A DNA stretch of 10,433 nt from Dysgonamonadaceae bacterium (GCA_031276105.1 JAISNS010000190.1:1-10433), one strand, 5' to 3'; positions 1 through 6,887 are shown, counted from the stretch's first letter. Made by a program: numbers and translations. Notes: generated from the letters alone by a model not told the origin.

Positions 1-38
1 ATTTTGCCTGTTTTATTTTTAATTTGAATTATTATCAT

Positions 39-46
39 TATTTTTG
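39..46 (+). promoter_or_regulatory. Probable -7 promoter element before the DUF3467 gene
   Basis: The octamer TATTTTTG matches the Bacteroidetes primary sigma factor -7 consensus TAnnTTTG. A transcript would start near position 53 and give a leader of about 35 nt before the ATG at 88. The -33 box at the expected 19 nt distance (16-19) is TTTT, not TTTG, so the match is partial. If rpoC lies just upstream, as is common in this group, this may be a secondary promoter inside a longer transcript. Confidence 0.4.
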
Positions 47-87
47 CGTCTTCAAATATGACAGCTTGTCAGCAAATATACATCACA

Positions 88-396
88 ATGGATAATAAAC
101 AACAACAAAACAACATCCAAATTGAGTTGAACGAAGAAGTCGCTCAGGGTATTTATTCCAATTTAGCAATTATCGCCCATTCATCTTCCGAATTTGTCGT
201 GGATTTTGTCCGCTTATTGCCGGGCGTTCCCAAAGCGAAAGTACAATCCCGCATTATTCTGACTCCCGAACATGCCAAACGGTTGATGATCGCTTTAATT
301 GACAATATTAAAAAATACGAAGTGCAATACGGGGAAATCAAATTGCCGCAAACCGGTTTCAACCAGCCTATTATGGGGCCAATTGGCGAAGCTTAA
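88..396 (+). CDS. DUF3467 family protein
   Basis: This encodes a small soluble protein of 102 residues with no signal peptide or membrane segment. The segment from SNLAIIAHSSSEFVVDFVRL to the end of LTPEHAKRLMIALIDNIKKY is the conserved core of the DUF3467 family, with the typical order 'A-SEFVxDF...P......R..L.PEHAK'. The biochemical function is unknown. I chose the ATG at 88, giving MDNKQQQNN, over the in-frame ATG at 58. The extra ten residues would be atypical, and the 58 start would lie within a few bases of the predicted transcription start. In Bacteroidales this gene often follows rpoC, so the RNA polymerase beta-prime gene may lie just left of the window; that is inference. Only 18 nt separate it from thrA, so the two may be cotranscribed. 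Confidence 0.88.
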   Translation: MDNKQQQNNIQIELNEEVAQGIYSNLAIIAHSSSEFVVDFVRLLPGVPKAKVQSRIILTPEHAKRLMIALIDNIKKYEVQYGEIKLPQTGFNQPIMGPIGEA

Positions 397-414
397 ATTA
401 ATTCTGAAACATCG

Positions 415-2853
415 ATGAAAGTAATGAAATTTGGCGGAACGTCTATCGGTTCCGCAGAAAGCATTGTAAAGGTCAAACAGATTATTGAAGCGGTAAACGA
501 ACCGGTGATAGTCGTAGTTTCCGCCTTGGGAGGCGTTACCGACTGCTTGTTGCAAATGTCTCAATTAGCCGCGCAAGGCGACGAACATTACCGGGAAGCA
601 TACGAAAACCTGAAAAACCGGCACTTGGAGTTGATCGACCGCGTCATTCTCCAGCCGGAACAGCGCCTCAATTTGTCGAACCGGGTTTCTTTCCTGCTCG
701 ACGAGTTGGGCAATATCCTGACCGGCTTGTTCTTGGTCAAAGACATATCGCAAAAGACTTCCGATATCATTGTCAGTTACGGCGAACGAATGAGTTCTTT
801 GATCCTCGCTTGCCTGCTGGACAACGCCCGCCTGTTCGACGCCCGCGATTTTATCAAAACCGAACGACAATTTCAAAAACATATCGTTGATTTCGAACTG
901 ACCAACCGGCGAATTGCCGAAATATTTGTCGATCTGCCGGAAATATCCGTTGTGCCGGGTTTCATTGCCGGCCATAAAACGACCAACGATATAAGCAACT
1001 TAGGCCGGGGAGGTTCGGATTATACGGCTTCCATTCTGGCGGCAGCCCTGAAAGCCCGTATCCTGGAAATATGGACGGACGTGGATGGATTTATGACGGC
1101 CGATCCGAAAATAATCAACAGCGCTTACGCCATTGAGCGAATGACTTACATCGAAGCAATGGAATTGAGCAATTTCGGCGCCAAAGTGATTTATCCGCCC
1201 ACAATATTCCCAGCTTACCACCTCAATATACCGATATTGATAAAGAACACTTTCAACCCGGAAGCGCCCGGTACTTACATTACCCGGGATAAACAAACAA
1301 ACGGGAAAAAAACGATCAAAGGAATCTCGTCAATCAGCGACACATCGTTGATTACGGTGCAAGGATTGGGAATGGTAGGCGTTATCGGCGTTAATTACAG
1401 GATATTCAAAGCGCTAAGCGAAGCCGGAATCAGTGTGTTTATGGTTTCGCAGGCTTCTTCCGAAAATACGACGTCATTTGCCGTCAGGGACGCCGACGCC
1501 GCCCTGTCGGTGGAAGTTCTACGGAAAGAATTTCAACCGGAACTGAATCAGGGGGAAATTCACGAAATCAAAGCCGAAAAAGGCTTGGCTACGGTCGCTA
1601 TTGTCGGGGAAAACATGAAACGGACGCCCGGCATAGCCGGAAAACTTTTCGGAACATTGGGACGAAGCGGTATCAGTATCATTGCCTGCGCTCAAGGCGC
1701 CAGCGAAACCAATATCTCGTTTGTCATCCAAAGCAAATACCTGCGCAAAGCATTAAATTCGATTCACGATTCGTTTTTCCTCTCCGAATATCAGGTGCTG
1801 AACATTTTCCTGACCGGTATCGGTACCGTAGGCGGACGCTTGTTGGAACAAATTCGCAGTCAACAACAAACCTTGATGGAACACAACGGATTAAAACTGA
1901 ACATCGTAGGAATTGCCGACGCCGACAATATAATCGTCGACCGGCGAGGGATCGACTTGGATAATTATTTGGAACTCTTGCGGACAAACGGCCGGGCAAC
2001 TACGCCGGATCTTCTCAGGGAAGAAATTCTCCAAATGAATATTTTCAACTCCGTATTTGTCGACTGTACGGCAAGTCCGTCTATCGCTGCGCTTTATGAA
2101 GATTTTCTTTCACACAACATTTCGGTCGTAGCGGCAAATAAAATCGCGGCTTCCGGGCCTTTCGACGCCTACCATACCCTGAAAGAAACAGCCCGGAAAA
2201 AAGGCGTGAAATACCTTTTCGAAACCAATGTCGGAGCCGGATTGCCGATCATCAACACGATGAATGCGCTTATCAACAGCGGCGACAAAATCCTGAAATT
2301 ACAGGCCGTATTATCGGGAACCTTAAATTTCATTTTCAATACGATAAGCAAAGATATCCCGCTGAGTAAAGCCATTCAAATGGCGAAAGAAGCCCGCTTC
2401 TCCGAGCCGGATCCACGAATCGACTTAAGCGGCACCGATGTTATCCGTAAATTGGTAATCCTCTCCCGCGAAGCAGGATACGCAGTGAATCAGGAAGATG
2501 TGATAAAAAACCTGTTTATACCCGACCGCTATTTTCGGGGGTCGTTAGACGATTTCGAAAAAACAATCCCCGAAATGGACGAATTATTTGAAGAAAAACG
2601 CAAAGAATTGGAAATCAAAGGGAAAAAATACCGTTTCGTAGCCGAAATGGACAACGGGAAATGTTCGGTCGGATTGCAGGAAGTCGATCGCAGTCATCCT
2701 TTTTACGAATTGGAAGGCAGCAACAACATCATTATGATAACAACAGAACGCTACAACGAATATCCGATGATTATCAAAGGATACGGAGCCGGAGCTGCCG
2801 TCACGGCGGCAGGCGTATTTTCAGACATAATCAGTATTGCAAACATCAGGTAA
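415..2853 (+). CDS. thrA: Bifunctional aspartokinase / homoserine dehydrogenase
   Basis: This 812-residue fused enzyme catalyses the first step (aspartate to aspartyl phosphate) and the third step (aspartate semialdehyde to homoserine) of the threonine, methionine and isoleucine branch. The aspartokinase half opens with the kinase motif KFGGTS (residues 5-10) and has GRGGSDYTA at about 197-205. Two ACT-type regulatory segments follow (about 312-385 and 393-457), which in this family usually bind threonine for feedback control. The homoserine dehydrogenase half has the nucleotide-binding GIGTVGG at about 468-474, SGTLNF at 634-639, and SEPDPRIDLSGTDVIRKL at about 663-680 carrying the catalytic aspartate and lysine region. 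Length matches E. coli ThrA (820). The start MKVMKFGG is standard for the family. The next gene begins 3 nt after the stop and is a regulator, not a thrB or thrC homologue. Confidence 0.96.
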   Translation: MKVMKFGGTSIGSAESIVKVKQIIEAVNEPVIVVVSALGGVTDCLLQMSQLAAQGDEHYREAYENLKNRHLELIDRVILQPEQRLNLSNRVSFLLDELGNILTGLFLVKDISQKTSDIIVSYGERMSSLILACLLDNARLFDARDFIKTERQFQKHIVDFELTNRRIAEIFVDLPEISVVPGFIAGHKTTNDISNLGRGGSDYTASILAAALKARILEIWTDVDGFMTADPKIINSAYAIERMTYIEAMELSNFGAKVIYPPTIFPAYHLNIPILIKNTFNPEAPGTYITRDKQTNGKKTIKGISSISDTSLITVQGLGMVGVIGVNYRIFKALSEAGISVFMVSQASSENTTSFAVRDADAALSVEVLRKEFQPELNQGEIHEIKAEKGLATVAIVGENMKRTPGIAGKLFGTLGRSGISIIACAQGASETNISFVIQSKYLRKALNSIHDSFFLSEYQVLNIFLTGIGTVGGRLLEQIRSQQQTLMEHNGLKLNIVGIADADNIIVDRRGIDLDNYLELLRTNGRATTPDLLREEILQMNIFNSVFVDCTASPSIAALYEDFLSHNISVVAANKIAASGPFDAYHTLKETARKKGVKYLFETNVGAGLPIINTMNALINSGDKILKLQAVLSGTLNFIFNTISKDIPLSKAIQMAKEARFSEPDPRIDLSGTDVIRKLVILSREAGYAVNQEDVIKNLFIPDRYFRGSLDDFEKTIPEMDELFEEKRKELEIKGKKYRFVAEMDNGKCSVGLQEVDRSHPFYELEGSNNIIMITTERYNEYPMIIKGYGAGAAVTAAGVFSDIISIANIR

Positions 2854-2856
2854 AAT

Positions 2857-4086
2857 ATGACGGAAACAGCGCTTACACAAGTAAAACAACGCTTCGGGAT
2901 TATTGGAAACAGTCCGCTGATCAACAGGGAGATAGAAAAGGCATTCTTGATTGCTCCCGTCGATTTGACGGTTTTGATAACCGGAGAAAGCGGAGTGGGA
3001 AAAGAAGTTTTTCCGCAGATCATTCATCAGAACAGCCTCCGCAAACATGGTTCTTTCATTGCGGTAAACTGCGGCGCAATTCCCGAAGGAACCATTGACT
3101 CGGAATTATTCGGCCACGAAAAAGGGTCGTTTACCGGTGCGGTAAACGACCGGAAAGGCTATTTTGAAGTGGCCGACAAAGGGACTATTTTTTTGGATGA
3201 AGTCGGCGAACTGCCTTTATCCACGCAGGCGCGTTTGCTCCGGGTGCTTGAATATCACGAATTTATCAGGGTTGGGTCTTCCAAAGTTCAAAAAACAGAC
3301 GTCCGGATTGTTGCTGCAACCAATGTCGATTTATTGAAAGCCATCCGCCTCGGAAAATTCCGGGAAGACCTCTATTACCGCCTGAACACCGTTCCGATAA
3401 ACCTGCCGCCCTTACGCGACCGGAAAGAAGATATTTATCTGTTGTTCAGGAAATTTGCCGGCGATTTTGCCGAAAAATACCGGATGCCGGCTATCCACTT
3501 AACGGAAGACGCAAAAGCCATTTTGGTCAAATACCGTTGGCCGGGTAATATCCGTGAATTGAAGAATATTACGGAACGGATGTCCATCTTCGAACAGGAA
3601 AGGGAAATTTCGGCCAACGCCTTGAAATCTTACCTGACTAATCCCGACCTTGATCAATTGCCGGCGCTGATTCAATCGGAATACGATCCGCAAACATTCA
3701 ACAGCGAAAGAGAAATCCTGTACAAAATTCTTTTCGACTTGAAACGCGACGTCAACGAATTAAAAAAATTAGTGCCCGGATTAATCAACAATCCGCCGGC
3801 CGGCGCTACAGAATCACATCCGGTAACGATTCGTCCGGTAAGAGCCAATTTCCCGCCGGAAGAAGAAAAAGAAGAACCGCTAAGCTACGACGAAGAACCG
3901 GTTCAGTATGCCGATGAAGTTTCCGAAGAAAAAGAACCGGAAACCTTATCCTTGGAAGAAGTAGAAAAAGAAATGATAATCAAAGCTTTAAATCGCCACA
4001 ATGGAAAACGGCGGAATGCTGCTCTTGATTTGAAAATATCCGAACGCACACTGTACCGGAAAATCAAAGAATACGGCTTGGAATAA
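2857..4086 (+). CDS. Sigma-54 dependent transcriptional activator (AAA+ / Fis-type HTH)
   Basis: This 409-residue enhancer-binding protein should use ATP hydrolysis to open promoters held by RNA polymerase with sigma-54 (RpoN). The AAA+ domain fills residues about 12-240. It contains Walker A GESGVGKE (43-50), a sigma-54 contact loop GSFTGA (90-95, where the commonest form is GAFTGA), Walker B IFLDE (111-115), the FREDLYYRL arginine-finger region (168-176) and sensor II WPGNIREL (228-235). A long linker with an acidic stretch (about 331-367) leads to a C-terminal Fis-type helix-turn-helix (about 368-409, NGKRRNAALDLKISERTLYR). There is no N-terminal receiver, PAS or GAF domain, so the input signal is not visible. 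It heads a series with lptE, a TPR-like gene and secG that is recurrent in Bacteroidetes. Its target promoters cannot be read from the window. Confidence 0.93.
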   Translation: MTETALTQVKQRFGIIGNSPLINREIEKAFLIAPVDLTVLITGESGVGKEVFPQIIHQNSLRKHGSFIAVNCGAIPEGTIDSELFGHEKGSFTGAVNDRKGYFEVADKGTIFLDEVGELPLSTQARLLRVLEYHEFIRVGSSKVQKTDVRIVAATNVDLLKAIRLGKFREDLYYRLNTVPINLPPLRDRKEDIYLLFRKFAGDFAEKYRMPAIHLTEDAKAILVKYRWPGNIRELKNITERMSIFEQEREISANALKSYLTNPDLDQLPALIQSEYDPQTFNSEREILYKILFDLKRDVNELKKLVPGLINNPPAGATESHPVTIRPVRANFPPEEEKEEPLSYDEEPVQYADEVSEEKEPETLSLEEVEKEMIIKALNRHNGKRRNAALDLKISERTLYRKIKEYGLE

Positions 4087-4118
4087 TACAGTAATTTACA
4101 CATCAATCAGCATTAATT

Positions 4119-4724
4119 ATGTCAAAAAGAAACACATATCCATCGGATCCCAATTCCGAAAAATTTTTCAGAGAATCAAGAAATAAAGATTTGGGGCGCA
4201 GCCTTGTTCGGGTTATATTGCTTATAATCGGAATAATTGTTGTGCTTTTTGCCTTATTGACCGCTTCCTGTTCTTTTTCCTATAAATTTGAAGGCGGCTC
4301 AATCAATTACGAGATTACGAAAACCATTCGTATTCAGGAATTTCCCAATCATGCGGCGCTTGTATATCCGCAATTGGCGCAAATATTCGATCAACAATTG
4401 CGCAGCCGTTATATCGAACAAACACGTTTGCGACCGGTCGATAACAATGCGGATATCGAAATTTCCGGCGAAATAACGCGATACGAAATTCAGGGCTTGG
4501 CAATAAAAGAAGACGCATATTCTTCCCAGACAAGGTTAACGATTGCCGTTCGCATACAATACGTAAACACGAAAGAACTCAATAAAGATGTTGACCAGAC
4601 TTATTCCGCTTTCCGTGAATATTCCAGCGAAAGGAGCCTCGATGAAGTGCAGGATCAGTTATGTCGCGAAATTTGCGAAGATTTGGTGGATCAGATATAT
4701 AATGCAACCGTTGCCAACTGGTAG
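4119..4724 (+). CDS. lptE: LptE-like LPS-assembly lipoprotein
   Basis: The mature part (about residues 51-201) resembles the Bacteroidetes LptE family. It begins CSFSYKFEGG, followed by ITKTIRIQEFPNHAALVYPQ and a beta-rich body with ISGEITRYEI. LptE is an outer-membrane lipoprotein that plugs and helps fold LptD, which inserts lipopolysaccharide into the outer leaflet. The hydrophobic segment is about 32-48 and the candidate lipid-bearing cysteine is C51, in LLTASC. Threonine at position -3 is a weak match to a standard lipobox. About 30 polar residues precede the hydrophobic segment from the ATG, which is long for a signal peptide. An in-frame TTG at 4191 would give MGRSLVRV followed by the hydrophobic stretch, a normal signal peptide. 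I keep the ATG because TTG starts are rare. The spacing of 32 nt from the activator and 20 nt to the next gene fits an operon. Confidence 0.82.
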   Translation: MSKRNTYPSDPNSEKFFRESRNKDLGRSLVRVILLIIGIIVVLFALLTASCSFSYKFEGGSINYEITKTIRIQEFPNHAALVYPQLAQIFDQQLRSRYIEQTRLRPVDNNADIEISGEITRYEIQGLAIKEDAYSSQTRLTIAVRIQYVNTKELNKDVDQTYSAFREYSSERSLDEVQDQLCREICEDLVDQIYNATVANW

Positions 4725-4744
4725 CAAACAAGCCTGAAAATCAG

Positions 4745-5488
4745 ATGCAAGCGAAAAAAATAACCGGATTGATGAATCGGCAAATTCCATTTGATAATGA
4801 AACCCTGTCGCAATTATCAACCGTAGTGGAAGAATATCCTTATTTTCAGGCAGCCCGGATTCTCTATACCTTGAATTTACAGGCCAATAAAGATACGAAT
4901 ACGCTTCCCGAAATTCGCAAAACCGCGTGTTATGCCGGCGACCGGAAAAAATTTTTCTACCTGATTGAGAAAGATTTTTTTGAGATGTTGATTGCCGAAA
5001 CAAAGGCCGGCAAAGAAAAAGAACAATCCCTTCCGGATACGGGCGGATTTGATTTGATCGATATTTTCCTTGAAAAGAAAGGGCAGAATACGAAACCGGA
5101 ACTTTTATCCGATCATTTGGATACGCAATTGGCATTAACGGATTATCTGTCTTACTCTTTTTCGGAAGGAAATTCGGATCAGGGGCAGACTATCCCTTTT
5201 GAAAATCAGGATATTATCGACTCATTTATTGCTAAAGGAGAAACGACACTCAGATTGAAAGACAACGACGATAACGATAAGCGGGAAATTTTAAAACCCC
5301 GGATTGATAACGAAGCAGAAAACAATTTTTTCTCCATTACGTTGGCAAAAATTTACCTGAAACAAAAAAAATATGCCCGGGCATTGGAAATTATTCGTAA
5401 ATTAAGTTTGGTTAATCCGGAAAAAAGCATTTACTTTGCAGACCAAATTCGTTTTTTGGAAAGATTAGTTATTCACAAAAAAAAATAA
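4745..5488 (+). CDS. TPR-like conserved hypothetical protein of the lptE-secG operon
   Basis: The 247-residue product has no signal peptide or membrane span, so it is probably cytoplasmic. The N-terminal part (about 1-85) is helical, with EEYPYFQAARILYTLNL at 29-45. The middle (about 86-190) is charged, variable and low in hydrophobic content. Residues about 197-228 (SITLAKIYLKQKKYARALEI and onward to NPEK) read as one tetratricopeptide repeat, with the usual A..Y...KKY..AL spacing, followed by a further helix. TPR units mediate protein contacts; the partner is unknown. Proteins of this shape sit between lptE and secG in many Bacteroidetes genomes, which suggests a link with envelope biogenesis, but that is inference from position only. 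The start ATG lies 20 nt after lptE, and the stop is 8 nt before secG. Confidence 0.75.
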   Translation: MQAKKITGLMNRQIPFDNETLSQLSTVVEEYPYFQAARILYTLNLQANKDTNTLPEIRKTACYAGDRKKFFYLIEKDFFEMLIAETKAGKEKEQSLPDTGGFDLIDIFLEKKGQNTKPELLSDHLDTQLALTDYLSYSFSEGNSDQGQTIPFENQDIIDSFIAKGETTLRLKDNDDNDKREILKPRIDNEAENNFFSITLAKIYLKQKKYARALEIIRKLSLVNPEKSIYFADQIRFLERLVIHKKK

Positions 5489-5496
5489 AATAAAAA

Positions 5497-5841
5497 ATGG
5501 ATATATTTATTTCAATTTTAATTGTTATTGTAGCGCTTTTTTTAGTGTTGATTGTTATCATTCAAAACTCCAAAGGTGGAGGATTAGCCGCCGGATTTGC
5601 TTCATCCAACCAAGTGATGGGCGTTCGTAAAACCACAGATTTTTTGGAGAAAGCAACTTGGTACTTAGCCGGTACAATGGTTGCGCTTTGTATTGTGTTT
5701 TCCTTAATACCGCGTTCGACCGCTACATTGGATTCGGGAATCAAAGATGTTATACAGAACACCCAAGTGCAAGATCCGAACGCCACAGCCCCGTTTGGAA
5801 CGGCAGTGCCGAATGAAATTCCGGACGTTCCGGCAGAATAA
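5497..5841 (+). CDS. secG: Preprotein translocase subunit SecG
   Basis: SecG is a small inner-membrane subunit of the SecYEG channel that assists SecA-driven export. The 114-residue protein shows the family layout. There is a first membrane helix (about 2-22, rich in I, V and L), then the conserved loop IIQNSKGGGLAAGF (21-34), then SSNQVMGVRKTTDFLEKAT (36-54), a second helix (about 54-71) and a polar C-terminal tail rich in proline, threonine and alanine. Such a tail is normal in Bacteroidetes SecG, which is longer than many bacterial homologues. The gene starts 8 nt after the TPR-like gene and is the last clear gene of the operon. Confidence 0.93.
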   Translation: MDIFISILIVIVALFLVLIVIIQNSKGGGLAAGFASSNQVMGVRKTTDFLEKATWYLAGTMVALCIVFSLIPRSTATLDSGIKDVIQNTQVQDPNATAPFGTAVPNEIPDVPAE

Positions 5842-5946
5842 ACTCATTTCTACTTAATTTTAACAATAAAATAATTTCCATAGGGTGGGGTGTAAAAAAT
5901 ATCTATAATATTTCCTTAAATCCGCACCTGAAATAAGCAAAGTTAT

Positions 5947-5968
5947 GGGAAGCAAAAAACAGCTTCCC
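5947..5968 (+). other. Stem-loop after secG
   Basis: GGGAAGC (5947-5953) pairs perfectly with GCTTCCC (5962-5968) around an A-rich 8-nt loop. The stem is GC-rich but is followed by CCATTT, not by a run of T, so it is not a clear intrinsic terminator. It may still serve as a processing or 3' end-stabilising structure for the secG transcript. No better terminator is visible between 5842 and 5946, which is AT-rich and otherwise featureless. Confidence 0.45.
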
Positions 5969-5973
5969 CCATT

Positions 5974-6045
5974 TGGACGAGGTTCTACCTCGTTCATTTT
6001 ATCATTATAAGTTCTACTTATTATATGAGTTTTTAACCTCGTCCA
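5974..6045. repeat. 72-bp inverted-repeat element with competing stem-loops
   Basis: TGGACGAGGTT (5974-5984) and AACCTCGTCCA (6035-6045) form a perfect 11-bp inverted repeat enclosing 50 nt. Inside, ACGAGGT (5977-5983) can instead pair with ACCTCGT (5987-5993) across a TCT loop. A second small hairpin, ATAAGT-TCT-ACTTAT (6007-6021), has the same loop. The left arm therefore has two mutually exclusive partners. CCATT occurs at both edges (5969-5973 and 6043-6047). This could be a small inserted palindromic element, a terminator or antiterminator-like switch, or chance in decaying DNA. The pairing is read directly; the role is not known. Confidence 0.5.
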
Positions 6046-6241
6046 TTACGACTGCGAAGGCAACCTTGTATTCAAGGAATTTAAGAAGCCGCAAGGCTAT
6101 TCAAGTCTGGGCAAGGCGGCTTTGCAAAAGAAATACGGCATCAAATTCAAAGCCACTGCCACAGGCTGGTTATACGAATGGTCGGCCAGCGGTATGCTGG
6201 AACGGGTCGTAAACCCGCAAGCAAAATTCTTTGTTATTTAG
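6029..6241 (+). pseudogene. Start-less coding remnant, unknown family
   Basis: From the TGA at 6026 to the TAG at 6239 this frame stays open for 70 codons and reads like real protein: YDCEGNLVFKEFKKPQGYSS, then LGKAALQKKYGIKFKATATG and WLYEWSASGMLERVVNPQ. It has no acceptable start codon near its beginning. The same frame contains ATG at 5945 (MGSKKQLPPF), but stops at 6008 and 6026, both inside or beside the inverted-repeat element, interrupt it. I infer the 3' end of a gene broken by insertion or decay. I do not recognise the family. A competing frame from 5973 to 6212 is judged an accidental overlap because its composition is less protein-like. Confidence 0.4.
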
Positions 6242-6252
6242 CATATTTTTCA

Positions 6253-6375
6253 GGTCTATATGGATTGCTTTTAGCGGTGAACTTTCGGAATTTTTCGGAT
6301 GAAAAATTTCATTTTGGGCTTGAAAATGAACTTTAGATTTGCAAGAAAGGTCTAAAAAATGGTTGATTTTCAGGT
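6253..6375. repeat. AT-rich noncoding stretch with two hairpins and an imperfect direct repeat
   Basis: The region between the coding remnant and the transposase remnant has no gene. It holds AATTTTTC-GGAT-GAAAAATT (6289-6308, 8-bp stem), overlapped at its edge by TTCATTTT-7 nt-AAAATGAA (6308-6330, 8-bp stem). Two related blocks, GGTCTA..ATGGATTGCTTTT at 6253 and GGTCTA..ATGGTTGATTTT at 6349, lie 96 nt apart. This may be leftover mobile-element end sequence. No terminal repeat can be proven. Confidence 0.35.
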
Positions 6376-6429
6376 AATTGCATAATAATCCCTGCCGATT
6401 TTGCTGCGGATATATTATTTTGTTGATTT

Positions 6430-6442
6430 TGTAACTGTTACA
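6430..6442. repeat. Short palindrome beside the transposase stop
   Basis: TGTAAC-T-GTTACA is a perfect 6-bp palindrome with a one-base centre. It abuts the stop codon of the transposase remnant (CTA on the plus strand, 6443-6445). It could be part of the element's noncoding end or a protein site; there is no further support. Confidence 0.3.
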
Positions 6443-6782
6443 CTAAATAAGGAGTTCGTAAGGATGTTCGGTATAGAGTTTGAGGATTCGCTGTCGCCCC
6501 TGACGCACCCATTTGCCGGTCACACAGATAAACCGGAAGATAAACCGTTTTAGGCGAGTGCAGGAAGTGTTGCTCAATATCTTCGGCCACATCGCCGCCA
6601 CAGAAGAAAATATCAAACCACGAGCCAATAATATCACTGTATTGATAGTTCGTAAGCGTCCTTATACTAAGCTCATTATCAATAAATTGTGATAAACCGC
6701 AACGGTTAAATTCGTTATTTGTGAAAGAAACTCCTGCAAAAGAGGTGATTGTCTGAGAAACTTTTTGTATTTTTGTCGCCAT
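6443..6782 (-). pseudogene. Internally deleted IS1380-type transposase
   Basis: On the minus strand the ATG at 6782 begins MATKIQKVSQTITSFAGVSF, followed by TNNEFNRCGLSQFIDNEL and GGDVAEDIEQHF. This is the N-terminal region I recognise from Bacteroidetes IS1380-family transposases. After about 72 residues the match jumps, in another frame, to RLKRFIFRFICVTGKWVRQG and RQRILKLYTEHPYELL, which resembles the C-terminal end of the same family, and stops at 6443. Full-length members are roughly 430 residues, so about 320 central residues, including most of the DDE catalytic core, are missing and the two ends are out of frame. In the original frame translation would run to 6438 and give a 114-residue hybrid without activity as a transposase. 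Terminal inverted repeats could not be identified with certainty. Confidence 0.82.
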
Positions 6783-6814
6783 GAGAAATTCTATTGTTTA
6801 TGTTTTTAAGTTCA

Positions 6815-6845
6815 CAAAAATAAGTGAATTTCTTCAACCGGCAAA
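6815..6845 (-). promoter_or_regulatory. Bacteroidetes-type promoter for the transposase remnant
   Basis: On the minus strand TTTG (6845-6842) is followed after exactly 19 nt by TATTTTTG (6822-6815). This matches the Bacteroidetes -33 TTTG / -7 TAnnTTTG promoter in both boxes and in spacing. It lies about 32 nt upstream of the transposase ATG at 6782. The promoter appears intact although the gene it served is destroyed. A small hairpin (TTCAC/GTGAA, 6811-6828) overlaps the -7 region. Confidence 0.65.
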
Positions 6846-6887
6846 GCGTTGAGTAAATTATTTTATTTTAGCGCTTTGCTTTCTTTT
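6841..6887 (+). terminator. Terminator-like stem-loop left of the lipoprotein gene
   Basis: GCAAAGCG (6841-6848) pairs perfectly with CGCTTTGC (6872-6879) across 23 nt of AT-rich sequence, and is followed by TTTCTTTT. In the plus direction this resembles an intrinsic terminator with a large loop, which would shield the lipoprotein gene from upstream transcription. The left arm also contains the -33 box of the minus-strand promoter. Alternatively it marks the end of the mobile-element remnant. The same 8-base core reappears in the terminator at 8796. Confidence 0.4.

Noticed and set aside
58..87. Alternative upstream start of the DUF3467 gene
   Set aside because: It adds ten residues unlike the family's N-terminus and lies almost on top of the predicted transcription start.
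565..975. Long minus-strand open frame inside thrA
   Set aside because: It lies fully antisense to a well-supported enzyme, is rich in Q, R and F as expected from reversed coding sequence, and shows no domain or start signal.
2661..3098. Open frame spanning the thrA-activator junction
   Set aside because: It overlaps the ends of two strongly supported genes in another frame and has an arginine, serine and histidine-rich, unnatural composition.
5973..6212. Plus-strand open frame of 79 codons beginning in the inverted-repeat element
   Set aside because: It begins inside the repeat and overlaps a frame with better protein composition. No motif or start signal supports it.
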